DNA of 64,000 bases from an uncultured Draconibacterium sp. (GCF_963675585.1 NZ_OY776411.1:439001-503000), one strand, 5' to 3'. Numbered from the stretch's first letter, positions 26,933 through 36,003 are shown. Made by a program: numbers and translations. The notes: a model not told the origin generated them from the sequence alone.

Positions 26933-26959
26933 CAAATTTAAAAAGAGAAGGAAAAAGAA

Positions 26960-27211
26960 ATGGCACATCATAAGTCAGCTTTAAAAAGAATTCGTCAAGA
27001 CGAAAAGAAAAGGGTACACAACAAGTACTACGCAAAAACTACTCGTAATGCGATTAAAGCTTTGCGTAATGCATCTGATAAAGACGAAGCAGAGAAATTG
27101 TTCCCTGAAGTTGTTGCAATGATTGATAAATTAGCAAAACGGAATATCATTCACAAAAACAAAGCTTCGAACTTAAAATCAAAATTAGCCGTAAAGGTTA
27201 ACACTTTGTAA
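26960..27211 (+). CDS. rpsT: 30S ribosomal protein S20
   Basis: 83 residues, highly basic, with the three-helix S20 pattern ([18 protein letters not shown] at the N-terminus). It binds 16S rRNA early in small-subunit assembly. It stands just after tRNA-Glu and is ended by a strong terminator. Confidence 0.96.
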   Translation: MAHHKSALKRIRQDEKKRVHNKYYAKTTRNAIKALRNASDKDEAEKLFPEVVAMIDKLAKRNIIHKNKASNLKSKLAVKVNTL

Positions 27212-27237
27212 GAAACAATATTCTATTTAGATATTAA

Positions 27238-27267
27238 AACCTCTTCGGTAAACGAAGAGGTTTTTTT
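27238..27267 (+). terminator. Terminator after rpsT
   Basis: AACCTCTTCG pairs with CGAAGAGGTT around GTAAA, followed by seven T. Confidence 0.9.
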
Positions 27268-27396
27268 ATGCCTTGTTGCCACCAAACTATGTTCTGAAAC
27301 TATCATTTGTCTGTTTCGAAAACCATTTTTTATGGTTAAATTACCAATGGCTGAACGCTATTGAACAATCGAAAGTTTTTCTAAACTCCACGGCAA

Positions 27397-28095
27397 ATGA
27401 GCGATTACAAAAAATTAAATATAAAGGATTGGGCTGTTGAAGACCGACCTCGCGAAAAACTACTTTCCAATGGAGCTCGCTCGCTTTCTGATGCTGAATT
27501 AATTGCCATTTTAATTGGTTCGGGAAACACCGACGAAACAGCCGTTGAACTTTCGCGCCGCATTCTTACGGCTGTTGGCAACAAACTCAATGATCTGGGA
27601 AGAAAGAATACCGACTTTTTACAATCCTTTAATGGAATTGGAGAAGCAAAAGCAGTTACAATTATGGCTGCCCTCGAATTGGGGAAACGCAGAAAAGAAG
27701 CAGATGTTTTTGATAAAAATAAAATTACAGGAAGTAAAGATGTTGCCGACTTTTTTCAACCCATACTCGGCGATTTAAATCACGAAGAATTTTGGATCAT
27801 GCTTCTTAACCGCGGAAATAAAATAATTGATACTTTTATGATTAGTAAGGGCGGTATTTCGGGAACTGTAATTGACGTGCGGCTTATCCTAAAAAATGCA
27901 CTCGAAAAAATGGCAAGTTCAATAATTCTGTGCCACAACCACCCATCGGGAACCATGCAGGCATCGGATGCCGATCTGCAAATAACAAGAAAAATAAAAC
28001 ATGCAGCTGAAATAATGGATATTACCGTATTGGATCATCTGATTATCGGGAACAACAATTATTTGAGCCTGGCCGACGAAGGTATATTAAACTAA
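27397..28095 (+). CDS. radC: RadC-family JAMM/MPN protein
   Basis: 232 residues. N-terminal helix-hairpin-helix-like segment (FNGIGEAKAVTIMAALELG) and C-terminal MPN domain with the JAMM metal ligands in CHNHPSGTMQASDAD. RadC was named for DNA repair, but its biochemical role is not established. It is followed 13 bp later by the deacetylase-like gene in the same direction, so it may head the surface-polysaccharide unit 27397-31361. Confidence 0.92.
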   Translation: MSDYKKLNIKDWAVEDRPREKLLSNGARSLSDAELIAILIGSGNTDETAVELSRRILTAVGNKLNDLGRKNTDFLQSFNGIGEAKAVTIMAALELGKRRKEADVFDKNKITGSKDVADFFQPILGDLNHEEFWIMLLNRGNKIIDTFMISKGGISGTVIDVRLILKNALEKMASSIILCHNHPSGTMQASDADLQITRKIKHAAEIMDITVLDHLIIGNNNYLSLADEGILN

Positions 28096-28108
28096 AAAAT
28101 AAACTAAA

Positions 28109-29440
28109 ATGATACTTATTTATTCCGACGAAATTACCCCCCGAATCGAGTACATTTTTAAATTAGTTTTTAATCAGATATTACAGGTTGATATCGCATT
28201 TACTACGAATTCTTCCGAGTTCAGAAAATCGGAATTACCTAAAATCAATTATTCTGTTGAGAAATTTGGTGAGGAATTTTACATCAAACCGCACCGTTTA
28301 ACCAACTGCAAAGCCTTACTTAAACCCACAATTAATTCAGTTTGGTACGAAGGTAAAAAATACTTCTGCGAAAGTTCCAACGATTCCATACTCCCCTTCG
28401 ATCCGTTTGCTGCATCGTTTTATGTAGTTACCCGACTCGAAGAATACCTTGAAAGTGATCGCGATAAATTAAATCGTTATCCTGCCCAAAAGAGTATTTT
28501 GGAGAGCTACAAACTCTTGCAAAAACCAATCGTAAATATCTGGGCTAAGCTGGTTGCCGACAAACTATCTGAGGTTTACTCTACTATTGAATTTCCGCAA
28601 AATAAATTTAAGTTTATTTCCACCATCGACATCGACAATGCCTATGCATACCAAAACAAAGGATTTTGGCGAACAAGTGCCGCATGGGCACGGTCCTTAC
28701 TAAAAGGTGAAATGGCGGAACATAAAAAACGCAAACGGGTATTCTCGGGCAAAGAACGCGATCCGTATGATACTTACGATTATCTCGACACCATTTTTAA
28801 AGGAAATGAGGACAAAGTTAAATTCTTCTTTTTACTGGGCGATTACGGACGATACGACAAAAATATATCACATACCAACGACGCTTACCGCAAACTGATT
28901 AAAAGGACAAAAGCCAAATACGATATCGGCCTTCACACATCGTTTGCAACAAGCAAAAAAGGTGGTAAGAAAAAAGTAAAGATTGAAAAACAACGTTTGG
29001 AAGAAATTTCGGGAGCAGAAATTACCAGGAACCGGCAACACTATTTAATGTTGAAATTTCCAAGAACATACAACCGGCTTATTAAAGCGGGCATTCAGGA
29101 AGATTATACAATGGGTTATTCGGCACTTACCGGGTTTCGCGGAGGCATTTGCACCCCTTATTATTATTACGATTTAAAACACGAAACAACAACAAACCTA
29201 CTGATTGTTCCGTTTCAGGTTATGGACGGCACCTTGCTTCACTACATGCAATTAACACCTGAGAAAGCGATTGAAGAAATTAAACAGGTAATGCAGGAAG
29301 TTAAAAATGTTGGTGGTACTTTTGTAAGCGTTTGGCACAACGAAACGGTAAACGATCTGGGGCAATGGAAAGGATTCCGCAAAGTTTTTGAAGAGATGAA
29401 TTCACTGGGTTTTGAATGGGCCAACAGTACAAGCAATTAA
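28109..29440 (+). CDS. Polysaccharide deacetylase-family protein with DUF7033-type N-terminus
   Basis: 443 residues, no signal peptide. The N-terminal 180 residues resemble the domain found before some Bacteroidota deacetylases (DUF7033). The C-terminal NodB-like part starts near residue 182 with STIDIDNAY (metal-binding Asp pair) and includes GLHTSF and a final SVWHNE. Such proteins act on surface or capsular polysaccharide; the catalytic residue set is only partly evident. It is the first of three neighbouring genes for surface glycan work. Confidence 0.75.
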   Translation: MILIYSDEITPRIEYIFKLVFNQILQVDIAFTTNSSEFRKSELPKINYSVEKFGEEFYIKPHRLTNCKALLKPTINSVWYEGKKYFCESSNDSILPFDPFAASFYVVTRLEEYLESDRDKLNRYPAQKSILESYKLLQKPIVNIWAKLVADKLSEVYSTIEFPQNKFKFISTIDIDNAYAYQNKGFWRTSAAWARSLLKGEMAEHKKRKRVFSGKERDPYDTYDYLDTIFKGNEDKVKFFFLLGDYGRYDKNISHTNDAYRKLIKRTKAKYDIGLHTSFATSKKGGKKKVKIEKQRLEEISGAEITRNRQHYLMLKFPRTYNRLIKAGIQEDYTMGYSALTGFRGGICTPYYYYDLKHETTTNLLIVPFQVMDGTLLHYMQLTPEKAIEEIKQVMQEVKNVGGTFVSVWHNETVNDLGQWKGFRKVFEEMNSLGFEWANSTSN

Positions 29441-29460
29441 GTTGAAAGCATACGCACTGA

Positions 29461-30384
29461 ATGGATATAACAAAAGATTTCCGACATATAAAACATTCTG
29501 ATATTGATTCTGAAAAGTGGAACCGATGTATTGACAATGCAGGCAATTGTCGCTTATATGCATACGACTGGCACCTCGACCGAACTGCAGAAATATGGGA
29601 TGCACTGGTTTGGGGCGATTATGAATATGTAATGCCTCTTCCATTTCGTCGGAAACTGGGAATTAAATACTTGTATCAGCCACTTTATTCTCAGCAACTG
29701 GGTATATTTCCGTCTCCAACACCGAGGGTCGAAAAAGCCTTTTACAACTACATTCTGCACAACTACAGGTATTCCGATTTTCACGGAAATTCGGAAAATT
29801 TAAAACCAAAAGCTACCAGTGAAATTGAATTTCTGCCACGCAAAAATTATTTGTTGTCTTTAACCGGCAATTACGAAGAGATTTCATCGACTTACTCGAA
29901 GAATACGAAACGAAACATTGCAAAAGCAAACAAAAGCCAGTTACACTTAATTGAAGGAATTCGTCTTGAAAGTTACCTTGATTTAAAGCTAAAAAACCTG
30001 CCCGAAAACCACGGTAAAAAAGAATTTGCAAAACTAAAGAACATTATCTCTTATGGATTATACAAAGGATTTGGACAGATTTATGGTGTTTATTCTCCGG
30101 AGAATGATTTGTGTGCTGCAGTATACTTTTGCCATTGGAAAAACCGGGTAATCTATTTTAATGCAGTAGCGTCCGAGCAAGGAAAAGAGTTAGGTGGCAT
30201 GTATTTTTTACTTAACAAGTTTATCGAGAAAAATGCCGGGAAAAATCTGATTCTTGATCTGGAAGGTTCTATGATTCCGGGAGTTGCCCGCTTTTACTCA
30301 GGATTTGGAGCAAAGCCCGAAACCTACTTTCAGCTTAAATTTAATCGTTTACCTTTGCCATTTAAGTGGTTTAAACGAAGTTAA
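29461..30384 (+). CDS. FemAB/GNAT-like acyltransferase
   Basis: 307 residues, no signal peptide. The fold outline is that of FemAB-type or GNAT transferases that load amino acids or acyl groups onto glycans or lipids: YAYDWHLD near residue 32, KNTKRNIAKANK with a polar helix near 145, and a C-terminal NAVASEQGKELGGMYFLL-type segment followed by LDLEGS. The acceptor is unknown. It begins 20 bp after the deacetylase-like gene and 2 bp before the next deacetylase, so the three are very probably an operon. Confidence 0.7.
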   Translation: MDITKDFRHIKHSDIDSEKWNRCIDNAGNCRLYAYDWHLDRTAEIWDALVWGDYEYVMPLPFRRKLGIKYLYQPLYSQQLGIFPSPTPRVEKAFYNYILHNYRYSDFHGNSENLKPKATSEIEFLPRKNYLLSLTGNYEEISSTYSKNTKRNIAKANKSQLHLIEGIRLESYLDLKLKNLPENHGKKEFAKLKNIISYGLYKGFGQIYGVYSPENDLCAAVYFCHWKNRVIYFNAVASEQGKELGGMYFLLNKFIEKNAGKNLILDLEGSMIPGVARFYSGFGAKPETYFQLKFNRLPLPFKWFKRS

Positions 30385-30386
30385 GT

Positions 30387-31361
30387 ATGGCAAAAATCCT
30401 CAGAGTTTTTAGCAAACAAATCGCCCGCTTTTGGTCCAATGAAAAATTGTTTGGTGCAAAAACACCTGTTTTTCATCCGTTTTATCATATGGTTAGCAAC
30501 AAGCCACTTCCTCATATTTTGAACTATCCATATTTTAACGAGAAACAATTTGAGCAGCAACTCGACTATTTTTTAAAGTATTTCGAACCCGTTTCACTTG
30601 CCGATTTATATAAAAATACCCACGCAGGAAAAAAAACATTTCATTTAAGTTTTGACGATGGATTGCGCGAATGTGCAGAGATTGTTTCTCCGTTACTGTT
30701 AAAAAAAGGAATACCGGCCAGCTTTTTTGTAAACAGTGGTTTTGTCGACAATAAGGAGCTGTTTCATCGCTACAAAGCAAGTCTGATTGTTAGCGAAATG
30801 GCAAAACACCCCGACACGCAAGCCGAAGCATTTTTGCGCGAAAACAAACTCACATGTACAACTATCCTTCAGGCAGATTTTTCACAAAACGATATTCTTG
30901 ACCGGGCTGCAGAACTTTTGGAACTGGATTTTCAGGTTTTTCTGCAAGAGCAGAAACCATACCTTACTACCCAACAAGTAAAAAGCCTGCACCAGAAAGG
31001 TTTTACAATTGGCGGACACAGCCACAAACATCCTGAGTTGTGGAAGTTGTCGGAGAAAAAACAACTAAAACAAATTAGTAAAAGTATGGACTGGGTAACA
31101 AAAACAGTTCATCCCGATATAAAAGCATTTGCTTTTCCGTACACCGACGATGGAATTTCATCGAAGCTGTTAAAGAAATTAAAGGAGGAACGTATTTGTG
31201 ACATCACCTTTGGAACAGCAGGGATTAAATACGATGAAGTTGAATCGCATTTTCAGCGTTATCCGGCCGAACAGGACGGACATTTCAAAGAAAACTTAAA
31301 AGCCGAATTTGTATATTTCAAACTGCGAAAAATACTTGGGAAAGAAACAGTAAAACACTAG
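30387..31361 (+). CDS. Polysaccharide deacetylase (NodB-like, carbohydrate esterase 4)
   Basis: 324 residues. HLSFDDG (around residue 85-92) gives the first catalytic aspartates, and GGHSHKHPEL the metal-binding histidines, in the order of CE4 enzymes that remove N- or O-acetyl groups. AFAFPYTDDG is the third motif. No signal peptide is evident, so it may act on a cytoplasmic glycan intermediate. It ends the plus-strand cluster; the convergent sulfotransferase stop is only 4 bp away. Confidence 0.85.
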   Translation: MAKILRVFSKQIARFWSNEKLFGAKTPVFHPFYHMVSNKPLPHILNYPYFNEKQFEQQLDYFLKYFEPVSLADLYKNTHAGKKTFHLSFDDGLRECAEIVSPLLLKKGIPASFFVNSGFVDNKELFHRYKASLIVSEMAKHPDTQAEAFLRENKLTCTTILQADFSQNDILDRAAELLELDFQVFLQEQKPYLTTQQVKSLHQKGFTIGGHSHKHPELWKLSEKKQLKQISKSMDWVTKTVHPDIKAFAFPYTDDGISSKLLKKLKEERICDITFGTAGIKYDEVESHFQRYPAEQDGHFKENLKAEFVYFKLRKILGKETVKH

Positions 31362-31365
31362 AAAA

Positions 31366-32262
31366 TTATTTCAACCAGTGCGATAAATCTTGTTGTATTA
31401 AGTTCTGGAGTTCAAGAATATCAGCCCGGTAAAACTCAATCAGTTCTTTTCTTGTAGCTTCATTCATTTCGGTCTTAACCATTTGTTTTTCGCCTGTAAT
31501 CTTATTTCGAACTGCTTTAACAATTTTATCCGGAATTATTTTTTTTGCAAAATTTATAAGTCCTCTCGATGACTCGATGGAATAAAGCATTTTACTTTTG
31601 GGATTTCCTGAAACGTTGTATTTGTATTCAGTATTAAAACCGAACGAAGCATCAACGTCAAGGAAAATGCACAACTCTTTTAAAACTGCCTTTGCATCGT
31701 TTTCAAAATCGTCAAAAATAATCACCTTCACATTTTCAAAATTATCCAGATAAGCTTTAACTTGTTTGTGGTACAAGCCTGAATTCCGGTATTGCCAGGC
31801 CCAAATCCAATCTTTTGACGATCGTTCTTCTTCCATGCTCATTCCTTCTTCAAACGATAAGGTTTCGCGTTTATCGCGCGTAAAATGCATATAACCCGAG
31901 TAGGCACGATCAATTGGTGAACGTAAAATAAGAACAATCTTCACATCCCTCCCCAGGTCTTTTTGAATTAAAGGAATACTTTTCTCGTGAAAATACAGGT
32001 ATTCAGGAGAAATATCCCCAACTGCTTTTTCTTCGCTACAAGTTTGAAACAAAGCTTTATAACTTTCCAGGTCTTTGGTAATTGTTGCCGTAATATTTTC
32101 ATCACCCGGACCTTTAAAATTTCCGGGCATTTGCGAAAAATACCTTCCTTCTTTTTGCTTGTCCGACAAGTAAATATCCGGGTGTTGCTTCAAATAATGA
32201 TACAGGGAGGAAGTCCCGCTTTTTGAAGCTCCAACAATTAGAAAGTTTGGTAAGCTATTCAT
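31366..32262 (-). CDS. Sulfotransferase domain protein
   Basis: 298 residues. The 5'-phosphosulfate loop VGASKSGTSSLYHYL is near residue 10-24, and the 3'-phosphate segment LRSPIDRAYSGYMHF near 113-127. These are PAPS-dependent enzymes that sulfate carbohydrates or lipids. It faces the deacetylase gene tail to tail across 4 bp, and the overlap of themes suggests modification of a surface glycan. Acceptor unknown. Confidence 0.87.
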   Translation of the reverse strand: MNSLPNFLIVGASKSGTSSLYHYLKQHPDIYLSDKQKEGRYFSQMPGNFKGPGDENITATITKDLESYKALFQTCSEEKAVGDISPEYLYFHEKSIPLIQKDLGRDVKIVLILRSPIDRAYSGYMHFTRDKRETLSFEEGMSMEEERSSKDWIWAWQYRNSGLYHKQVKAYLDNFENVKVIIFDDFENDAKAVLKELCIFLDVDASFGFNTEYKYNVSGNPKSKMLYSIESSRGLINFAKKIIPDKIVKAVRNKITGEKQMVKTEMNEATRKELIEFYRADILELQNLIQQDLSHWLK

Positions 32263-32265
32263 CCA

Positions 32266-32294
32266 TTGATTTTTTTAAATTTTTGGTACTTTTG
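32266..32294 (+). promoter_or_regulatory. Promoter of upp
   Basis: TTG (32266-32268), an 18-bp spacer and TACTTTTG (32287-32294) fit the phylum pattern. The leader is about 70 nt. Confidence 0.55.
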
Positions 32295-32369
32295 ACGCAT
32301 CGTAATATTGAAATAAGCAATATTTAAGCTGATTTCAAAACAAATAACTGAATAATAAAAACCAGCTTG

Positions 32370-33032
32370 ATGGAAATTAAAGTTTTAGGGCACAATCACT
32401 CAATCTTAGACCAGTATCTGGCAGAAATTCGCGATATCTCAATTCAAACCGATCCACTTCGTTTTCGTGATAATTTAAACCGTATTGGCGAGTTGTTTGC
32501 CTACGAAATCAGTAAAGAAATGAGTTTTGAAGTGAACGAAGTGCAAACTCCACTTGGAATCGCATCGGTTCCTAAATTGGTTCAACAACCCGTGTTGGCA
32601 ACTATTTTGCGTGCCGGGCTTGCCATGCATAACGGATTGCTTCGTATTTTCGATCGTGCTGAAAACTGTTTTATTTCTGCTTACCGAAAATACACCAATG
32701 CCGGTGAGTTTGAAATTGAATTTGAATACATGGCTTCTCCTTCACTCAACAATAAAGTGGTTATTCTTTCCGATCCAATGCTTGCCTCGGGCAAATCGAT
32801 GGAAATTGGTTACGAAGCATTGTTTAGCAAAGGAACGCCGTCGCATGTGCATTTAATTGCCATTATTGCGAGCCAGGAAGGTGTAGACTATATTATTGAG
32901 AACATTAAGGCAGAAAATGTAACATTGTGGCTTGGCGCTATCGATCCGGAAATGACTCCAAAATCGTACATCGTTCCGGGATTAGGAGATGCAGGAGATT
33001 TGGCTTTTGGAGAAAAAATAGACTCGAAGTAA
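32370..33032 (+). CDS. upp: Uracil phosphoribosyltransferase
   Basis: 220 residues from the ATG at 32370; a TTG one codon earlier adds only a methionine. It makes UMP from uracil and PRPP. The PRPP loop LSDPMLASGKS and the C-terminal uracil-binding GLGDAGDLAFG are typical. Transcribed alone with a good terminator. It is unrelated to the neighbours. Confidence 0.94.
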   Translation: MEIKVLGHNHSILDQYLAEIRDISIQTDPLRFRDNLNRIGELFAYEISKEMSFEVNEVQTPLGIASVPKLVQQPVLATILRAGLAMHNGLLRIFDRAENCFISAYRKYTNAGEFEIEFEYMASPSLNNKVVILSDPMLASGKSMEIGYEALFSKGTPSHVHLIAIIASQEGVDYIIENIKAENVTLWLGAIDPEMTPKSYIVPGLGDAGDLAFGEKIDSK

Positions 33033-33073
33033 GATTTACACAAGAATGTTGTAAAAAAACGCGACATATAAAC

Positions 33074-33114
33074 AAAAAGAGTGTTATTCCAGCTAGTGGA
33101 ATAACACTCTTTTT
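33074..33114. terminator. Bidirectional terminator between upp and the flavin reductase gene
   Basis: AAAAGAGTGTTATTCCA pairs perfectly with TGGAATAACACTCTTTT around GCTAG, with T-runs on both strands. Confidence 0.9.
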
Positions 33115-33131
33115 GTTTTGTAATAATTTTC

Positions 33132-33812
33132 TTAAAAATAAACTTCTACTGTAATATTTTCACGACCAAAACCTTTGTCGCTTAGTATTTCCATCGAATC
33201 AAAAATCATGTCACTGTTTCCACATAAATAGAAACAAGTGTTCTTGTCAAAGTTTGTTTTTTTGAGGTAATCAGTAACACGCCCATTAAAATCACCTGTT
33301 TTATCACGCGAAGTACAAAGCGTTAATCGATCGGCAACGTACGATTCCTTTTCATAACCCTCCCCCACATAACGCACACCGTGTATTAAATGGTAATCTA
33401 AACCGGCATTACTTTTTACAATGCTGTGAAATGGCGCAATACCTGTTCCACTTGCAATAAAAACATGCTTGTGACTCTCTTTCCGTTTCTCATCCAATCC
33501 AAATTTTCCAAACGGACCGTGCACTTCAACCATGTCACCCAATTTCAGGTGCTTTAGTTTTGGCGAGAAATAACCACCATCCACTTCTTTTACAAGTACC
33601 TCCAGATTTTCTTCATTTTCGGCACTATAAATCGAATATTCGCGGCTCTGATAGTCTCCTGATATGGAAAGAGAAACATGCTGTCCGGCTTCAAATTTAA
33701 ACCTGCTTTTAGGTAAACTCAAAACAAAAGTGTGCTCTGTTAAATTCCGTATTCCAACAACTTTGTAATAATTTGTATCTAGTTGAACTTCTGGTTTCAT
33801 ATCTATTGTCAT
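33132..33812 (-). CDS. FNR-family FAD-dependent ferredoxin/flavodoxin reductase
   Basis: 226 residues. The FAD-binding SREYSIYS and the NAD(P)-binding GTGIAPFHSIV are both present, and the C-terminus ends VEVYF, as in ferredoxin-NADP reductases. It should shuttle electrons between NAD(P)H and a small redox carrier. The flavodoxin-like gene is divergent and starts 196 bp away, a plausible partner. The start codon is an ATG at 33812; a -7 box TATTTTTG is at 33835-33842 on the minus strand. Confidence 0.87.
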   Translation of the reverse strand: MTIDMKPEVQLDTNYYKVVGIRNLTEHTFVLSLPKSRFKFEAGQHVSLSISGDYQSREYSIYSAENEENLEVLVKEVDGGYFSPKLKHLKLGDMVEVHGPFGKFGLDEKRKESHKHVFIASGTGIAPFHSIVKSNAGLDYHLIHGVRYVGEGYEKESYVADRLTLCTSRDKTGDFNGRVTDYLKKTNFDKNTCFYLCGNSDMIFDSMEILSDKGFGRENITVEVYF

Positions 33813-33834
33813 GGTGTATTTTTTAATCGTTGTG

Positions 33835-33842
33835 CAAAAATA
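33835..33842 (-). promoter_or_regulatory. -7 box of the FNR-family reductase gene
   Basis: Minus-strand TATTTTTG, 22 nt before the ATG; -33 region not clear. Confidence 0.4.
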
Positions 33843-33963
33843 GTTGCTTTTTTACATTAAAGACTTTTTGGTATTTTATTTTAACCGATAATTTTAGAAA
33901 ATTAACCGATTTTTAACACTATTGTTCATTTGAAGGTTGTAAATTAGATAGAAATTTTTTAAC

Positions 33964-33986
33964 GCCGATTATAAATTTTTATCGGC
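33964..33986 (+). promoter_or_regulatory. Small hairpin upstream of the flavodoxin-like gene
   Basis: GCCGAT (33964-33969) pairs with ATCGGC (33981-33986), 22 nt before the start codon. It could be a leader hairpin or a protein-binding site. Confidence 0.35.
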
Positions 33987-34008
33987 AAAGCCAAAAGAAC
34001 ATAAAACA

Positions 34009-34512
34009 ATGAAAACATTAATCGCCTACAGCACTACACATGGATGTACTGAAAAAACTGCAAATGAACTAAAAAGCTTTCTCGGAGGAAGCGTTCACCT
34101 CGCCAACTTAAAACAAAATCCACAACTTAATATTTCGGACTTCGACAAAATAATAATTGGTGGTTCCATTCACGCCGGTCGCGTTCAAAAAAGTGTTAAA
34201 GACTTCTGTGCAAAGAATTTAAATGAACTTCAGGAAAAAGAACTTGGTTTGTTTATTTGTTGCATGGAAGAAGGAGAAAAAGCACGAACACAGTTGTTTA
34301 ACGCCTTCCCCGAAGAATTGCACCAGAAAGCGAAAGCCGAAGCCTATTTTGGTGGCGAATTCAGTTTTGAGAAGATGAATTTCTTTCAGAAAATGATTGT
34401 AAAAAAAGTAGCAAAAGTTGAGCACAGCACATCTAAAATTGACCATGAAGCCATTCGAACTTTCTCTAAAAAGATGAACAAGATTTTTAATCCTTTTTTG
34501 TTTCTGATTTAA
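34009..34512 (+). CDS. Flavodoxin-fold protein (HemG/protoporphyrinogen oxidase-like)
   Basis: 167 residues. The FMN phosphate-binding start is MKTLIAYSTTHGCTEKTA, followed by IIIGGSIHAGRV, as in the HemG branch of flavodoxin-like proteins. A short-chain redox carrier or a protoporphyrinogen oxidase are both possible; no heme gene is adjacent. It is divergent from the reductase at 33132-33812. Its stop codon overlaps that of trmN6 (TTAA, 34509-34512). Confidence 0.8.
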   Translation: MKTLIAYSTTHGCTEKTANELKSFLGGSVHLANLKQNPQLNISDFDKIIIGGSIHAGRVQKSVKDFCAKNLNELQEKELGLFICCMEEGEKARTQLFNAFPEELHQKAKAEAYFGGEFSFEKMNFFQKMIVKKVAKVEHSTSKIDHEAIRTFSKKMNKIFNPFLFLI

Positions 34513-35225
34513 AACCGAAGATAAAAGTCTTTGGTAAGCTGGATAAATTCATCGGAATATTCTGATCTGTTCAAGGAATAAACAGATAGGCAGTCGTACA
34601 CCAGGGCTGCTTCTATTTTCCCAAATTCCATTAATACCCGGTTGACCTCCTTTTTTGGATTGGGTTTCACATCTGTTTTCCGAATTAAAAACAAATCGTG
34701 TTCCCGGGCGAGTTTTTCCAGAACCCGTGCTTGTTCCAATGGCAAAATTACAGCCAGGCGTCCACTATTACTCAGTCTTTTTACTGAATAAAAAACCAGA
34801 TCGGAGAAAGGGAGTGAGTCGTTGTGCCGCGCCAGGTTTCGTTCTTGTGAAAAAGCTTTTAAATCGTCCTGGAAAAACGGAGGATTTGAAACGATTAAAT
34901 CGAACTGAAATTCTGAACTTTTTGCAAAATCCTGATACGAACTATTTTTTACATCAATTTGCTTGTTCCAATGTGAGTTAGCAACATTATTACAGGCTTC
35001 AGTTGCAGCATTTACTTCAATTTCGATAGCTGTAATCCTTGCTTCAGAACGCTGAGCCAGCATTAATGCGATCAATCCGGTACCTGTTCCCACATCCAGA
35101 ATTCGCGAGCAGCTTTCAACATTCACCCACGAACCAAGCAAAACTCCATCAGTTCCCACTTTCATGGCTGTTTTTTCCTGTTGAATGGTAAACTGTTTAA
35201 ATTGAAAATAGTTATTTCCGGCCAT
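34509..35225 (-). CDS. trmN6: tRNA1(Val) (adenine37-N6)-methyltransferase
   Basis: 238 residues from the ATG at 35225; the frame is open 75 codons further but that part lies inside the neighbouring gene and has no family sequence. The Rossmann fold VGTGTGLI near residue 45 and the N6-adenine motif SNPPFF near 115 are characteristic. It follows the TIGR02757 gene after 10 bp on the same strand, so it is probably the last gene of the long operon that begins at secDF. Confidence 0.88.
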   Translation of the reverse strand: MAGNNYFQFKQFTIQQEKTAMKVGTDGVLLGSWVNVESCSRILDVGTGTGLIALMLAQRSEARITAIEIEVNAATEACNNVANSHWNKQIDVKNSSYQDFAKSSEFQFDLIVSNPPFFQDDLKAFSQERNLARHNDSLPFSDLVFYSVKRLSNSGRLAVILPLEQARVLEKLAREHDLFLIRKTDVKPNPKKEVNRVLMEFGKIEAALVYDCLSVYSLNRSEYSDEFIQLTKDFYLRF

Positions 35226-35235
35226 CGGTTCCCAA

Positions 35236-36003
35236 TTAAAATTTCTCGAATACTCCCAATCCAAACAATGCAAAATCATACTTAACCGGATCATTTGCAT
35301 CAAATTGCCGCAACGACGAGGTAATTTCCTCCACAGCCTTCCAGTCATTCGATTTACGCTGCAAAAGCCCCAATTTTCGCCCCACATTTCCGGTATGCAC
35401 ATCCAATGGCAATAGTAAGGCTGCAGTTGGAATCCCCTCCCACAAACCAAAATCTACCCCACTTTTATCTTGTCGTGCCATCCATCGCAAGTACATGTTC
35501 AATCGTTTGGCGGAAGCACCTTTTGCAACATTCGAAATGTGTTTTCTTGTGCGTTCACCGGTTGGTTCAAAAAATATTTTGTAGAAATGTATCAAAGCCG
35601 ATTTTATCGTTTCATCCTCATTGAATCCACTTTCGAAAACCTTTTGCAGACCACCGTAATTGATGTAAATATTTCGAAGCGAGTGAATAAAGTAGATACA
35701 ATCGTCGCCATTAAACGTACGATGAACAAACCTTGACAATGAATTGATTTCGTGCTCAGAAGCATTAATTATAAAATCGTGTGGCTGATTATCGAGCAGG
35801 GCCATTAAACGCAGCGCATTTTTAATAATAGCAGCGCGATTTCCCCATGCTATTGTTGCTGTAAGAAATCCTGAGATTTCAATATCCTCTTTCCCTGTAA
35901 AATATTTGGGTACCTGAATCGGATCGGTTTCGATAAACTCCGGACGGTTAAACTCATTGACCTTTTCATCAAGAAAATTCTTCAAATCTTTAACCCTGTT
36001 CAT
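35236..36003 (-). CDS. TIGR02757-family protein (function unknown)
   Basis: 255 residues, no signal peptide or membrane segment. The sequence matches the Bacteroidota TIGR02757 family: FTGKEDIEISGFLTATIAWG near residue 34, GASAKRLNMYLRWMAR near 165, and LPLDVHTGNVGRKLGL. The motif pattern is helix-rich and resembles a HhH-GPD-like DNA-glycosylase fold, but no catalytic site can be read. It lies between lolD and trmN6. Confidence 0.85.
   Translation of the reverse strand: MNRVKDLKNFLDEKVNEFNRPEFIETDPIQVPKYFTGKEDIEISGFLTATIAWGNRAAIIKNALRLMALLDNQPHDFIINASEHEINSLSRFVHRTFNGDDCIYFIHSLRNIYINYGGLQKVFESGFNEDETIKSALIHFYKIFFEPTGERTRKHISNVAKGASAKRLNMYLRWMARQDKSGVDFGLWEGIPTAALLLPLDVHTGNVGRKLGLLQRKSNDWKAVEEITSSLRQFDANDPVKYDFALFGLGVFEKF

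Noticed and set aside
35226..35450. N-terminal extension of the trmN6 frame
   Set aside because: It lies inside the TIGR02757 gene in another frame and has no methyltransferase sequence; the ATG at 35225 is the family start.
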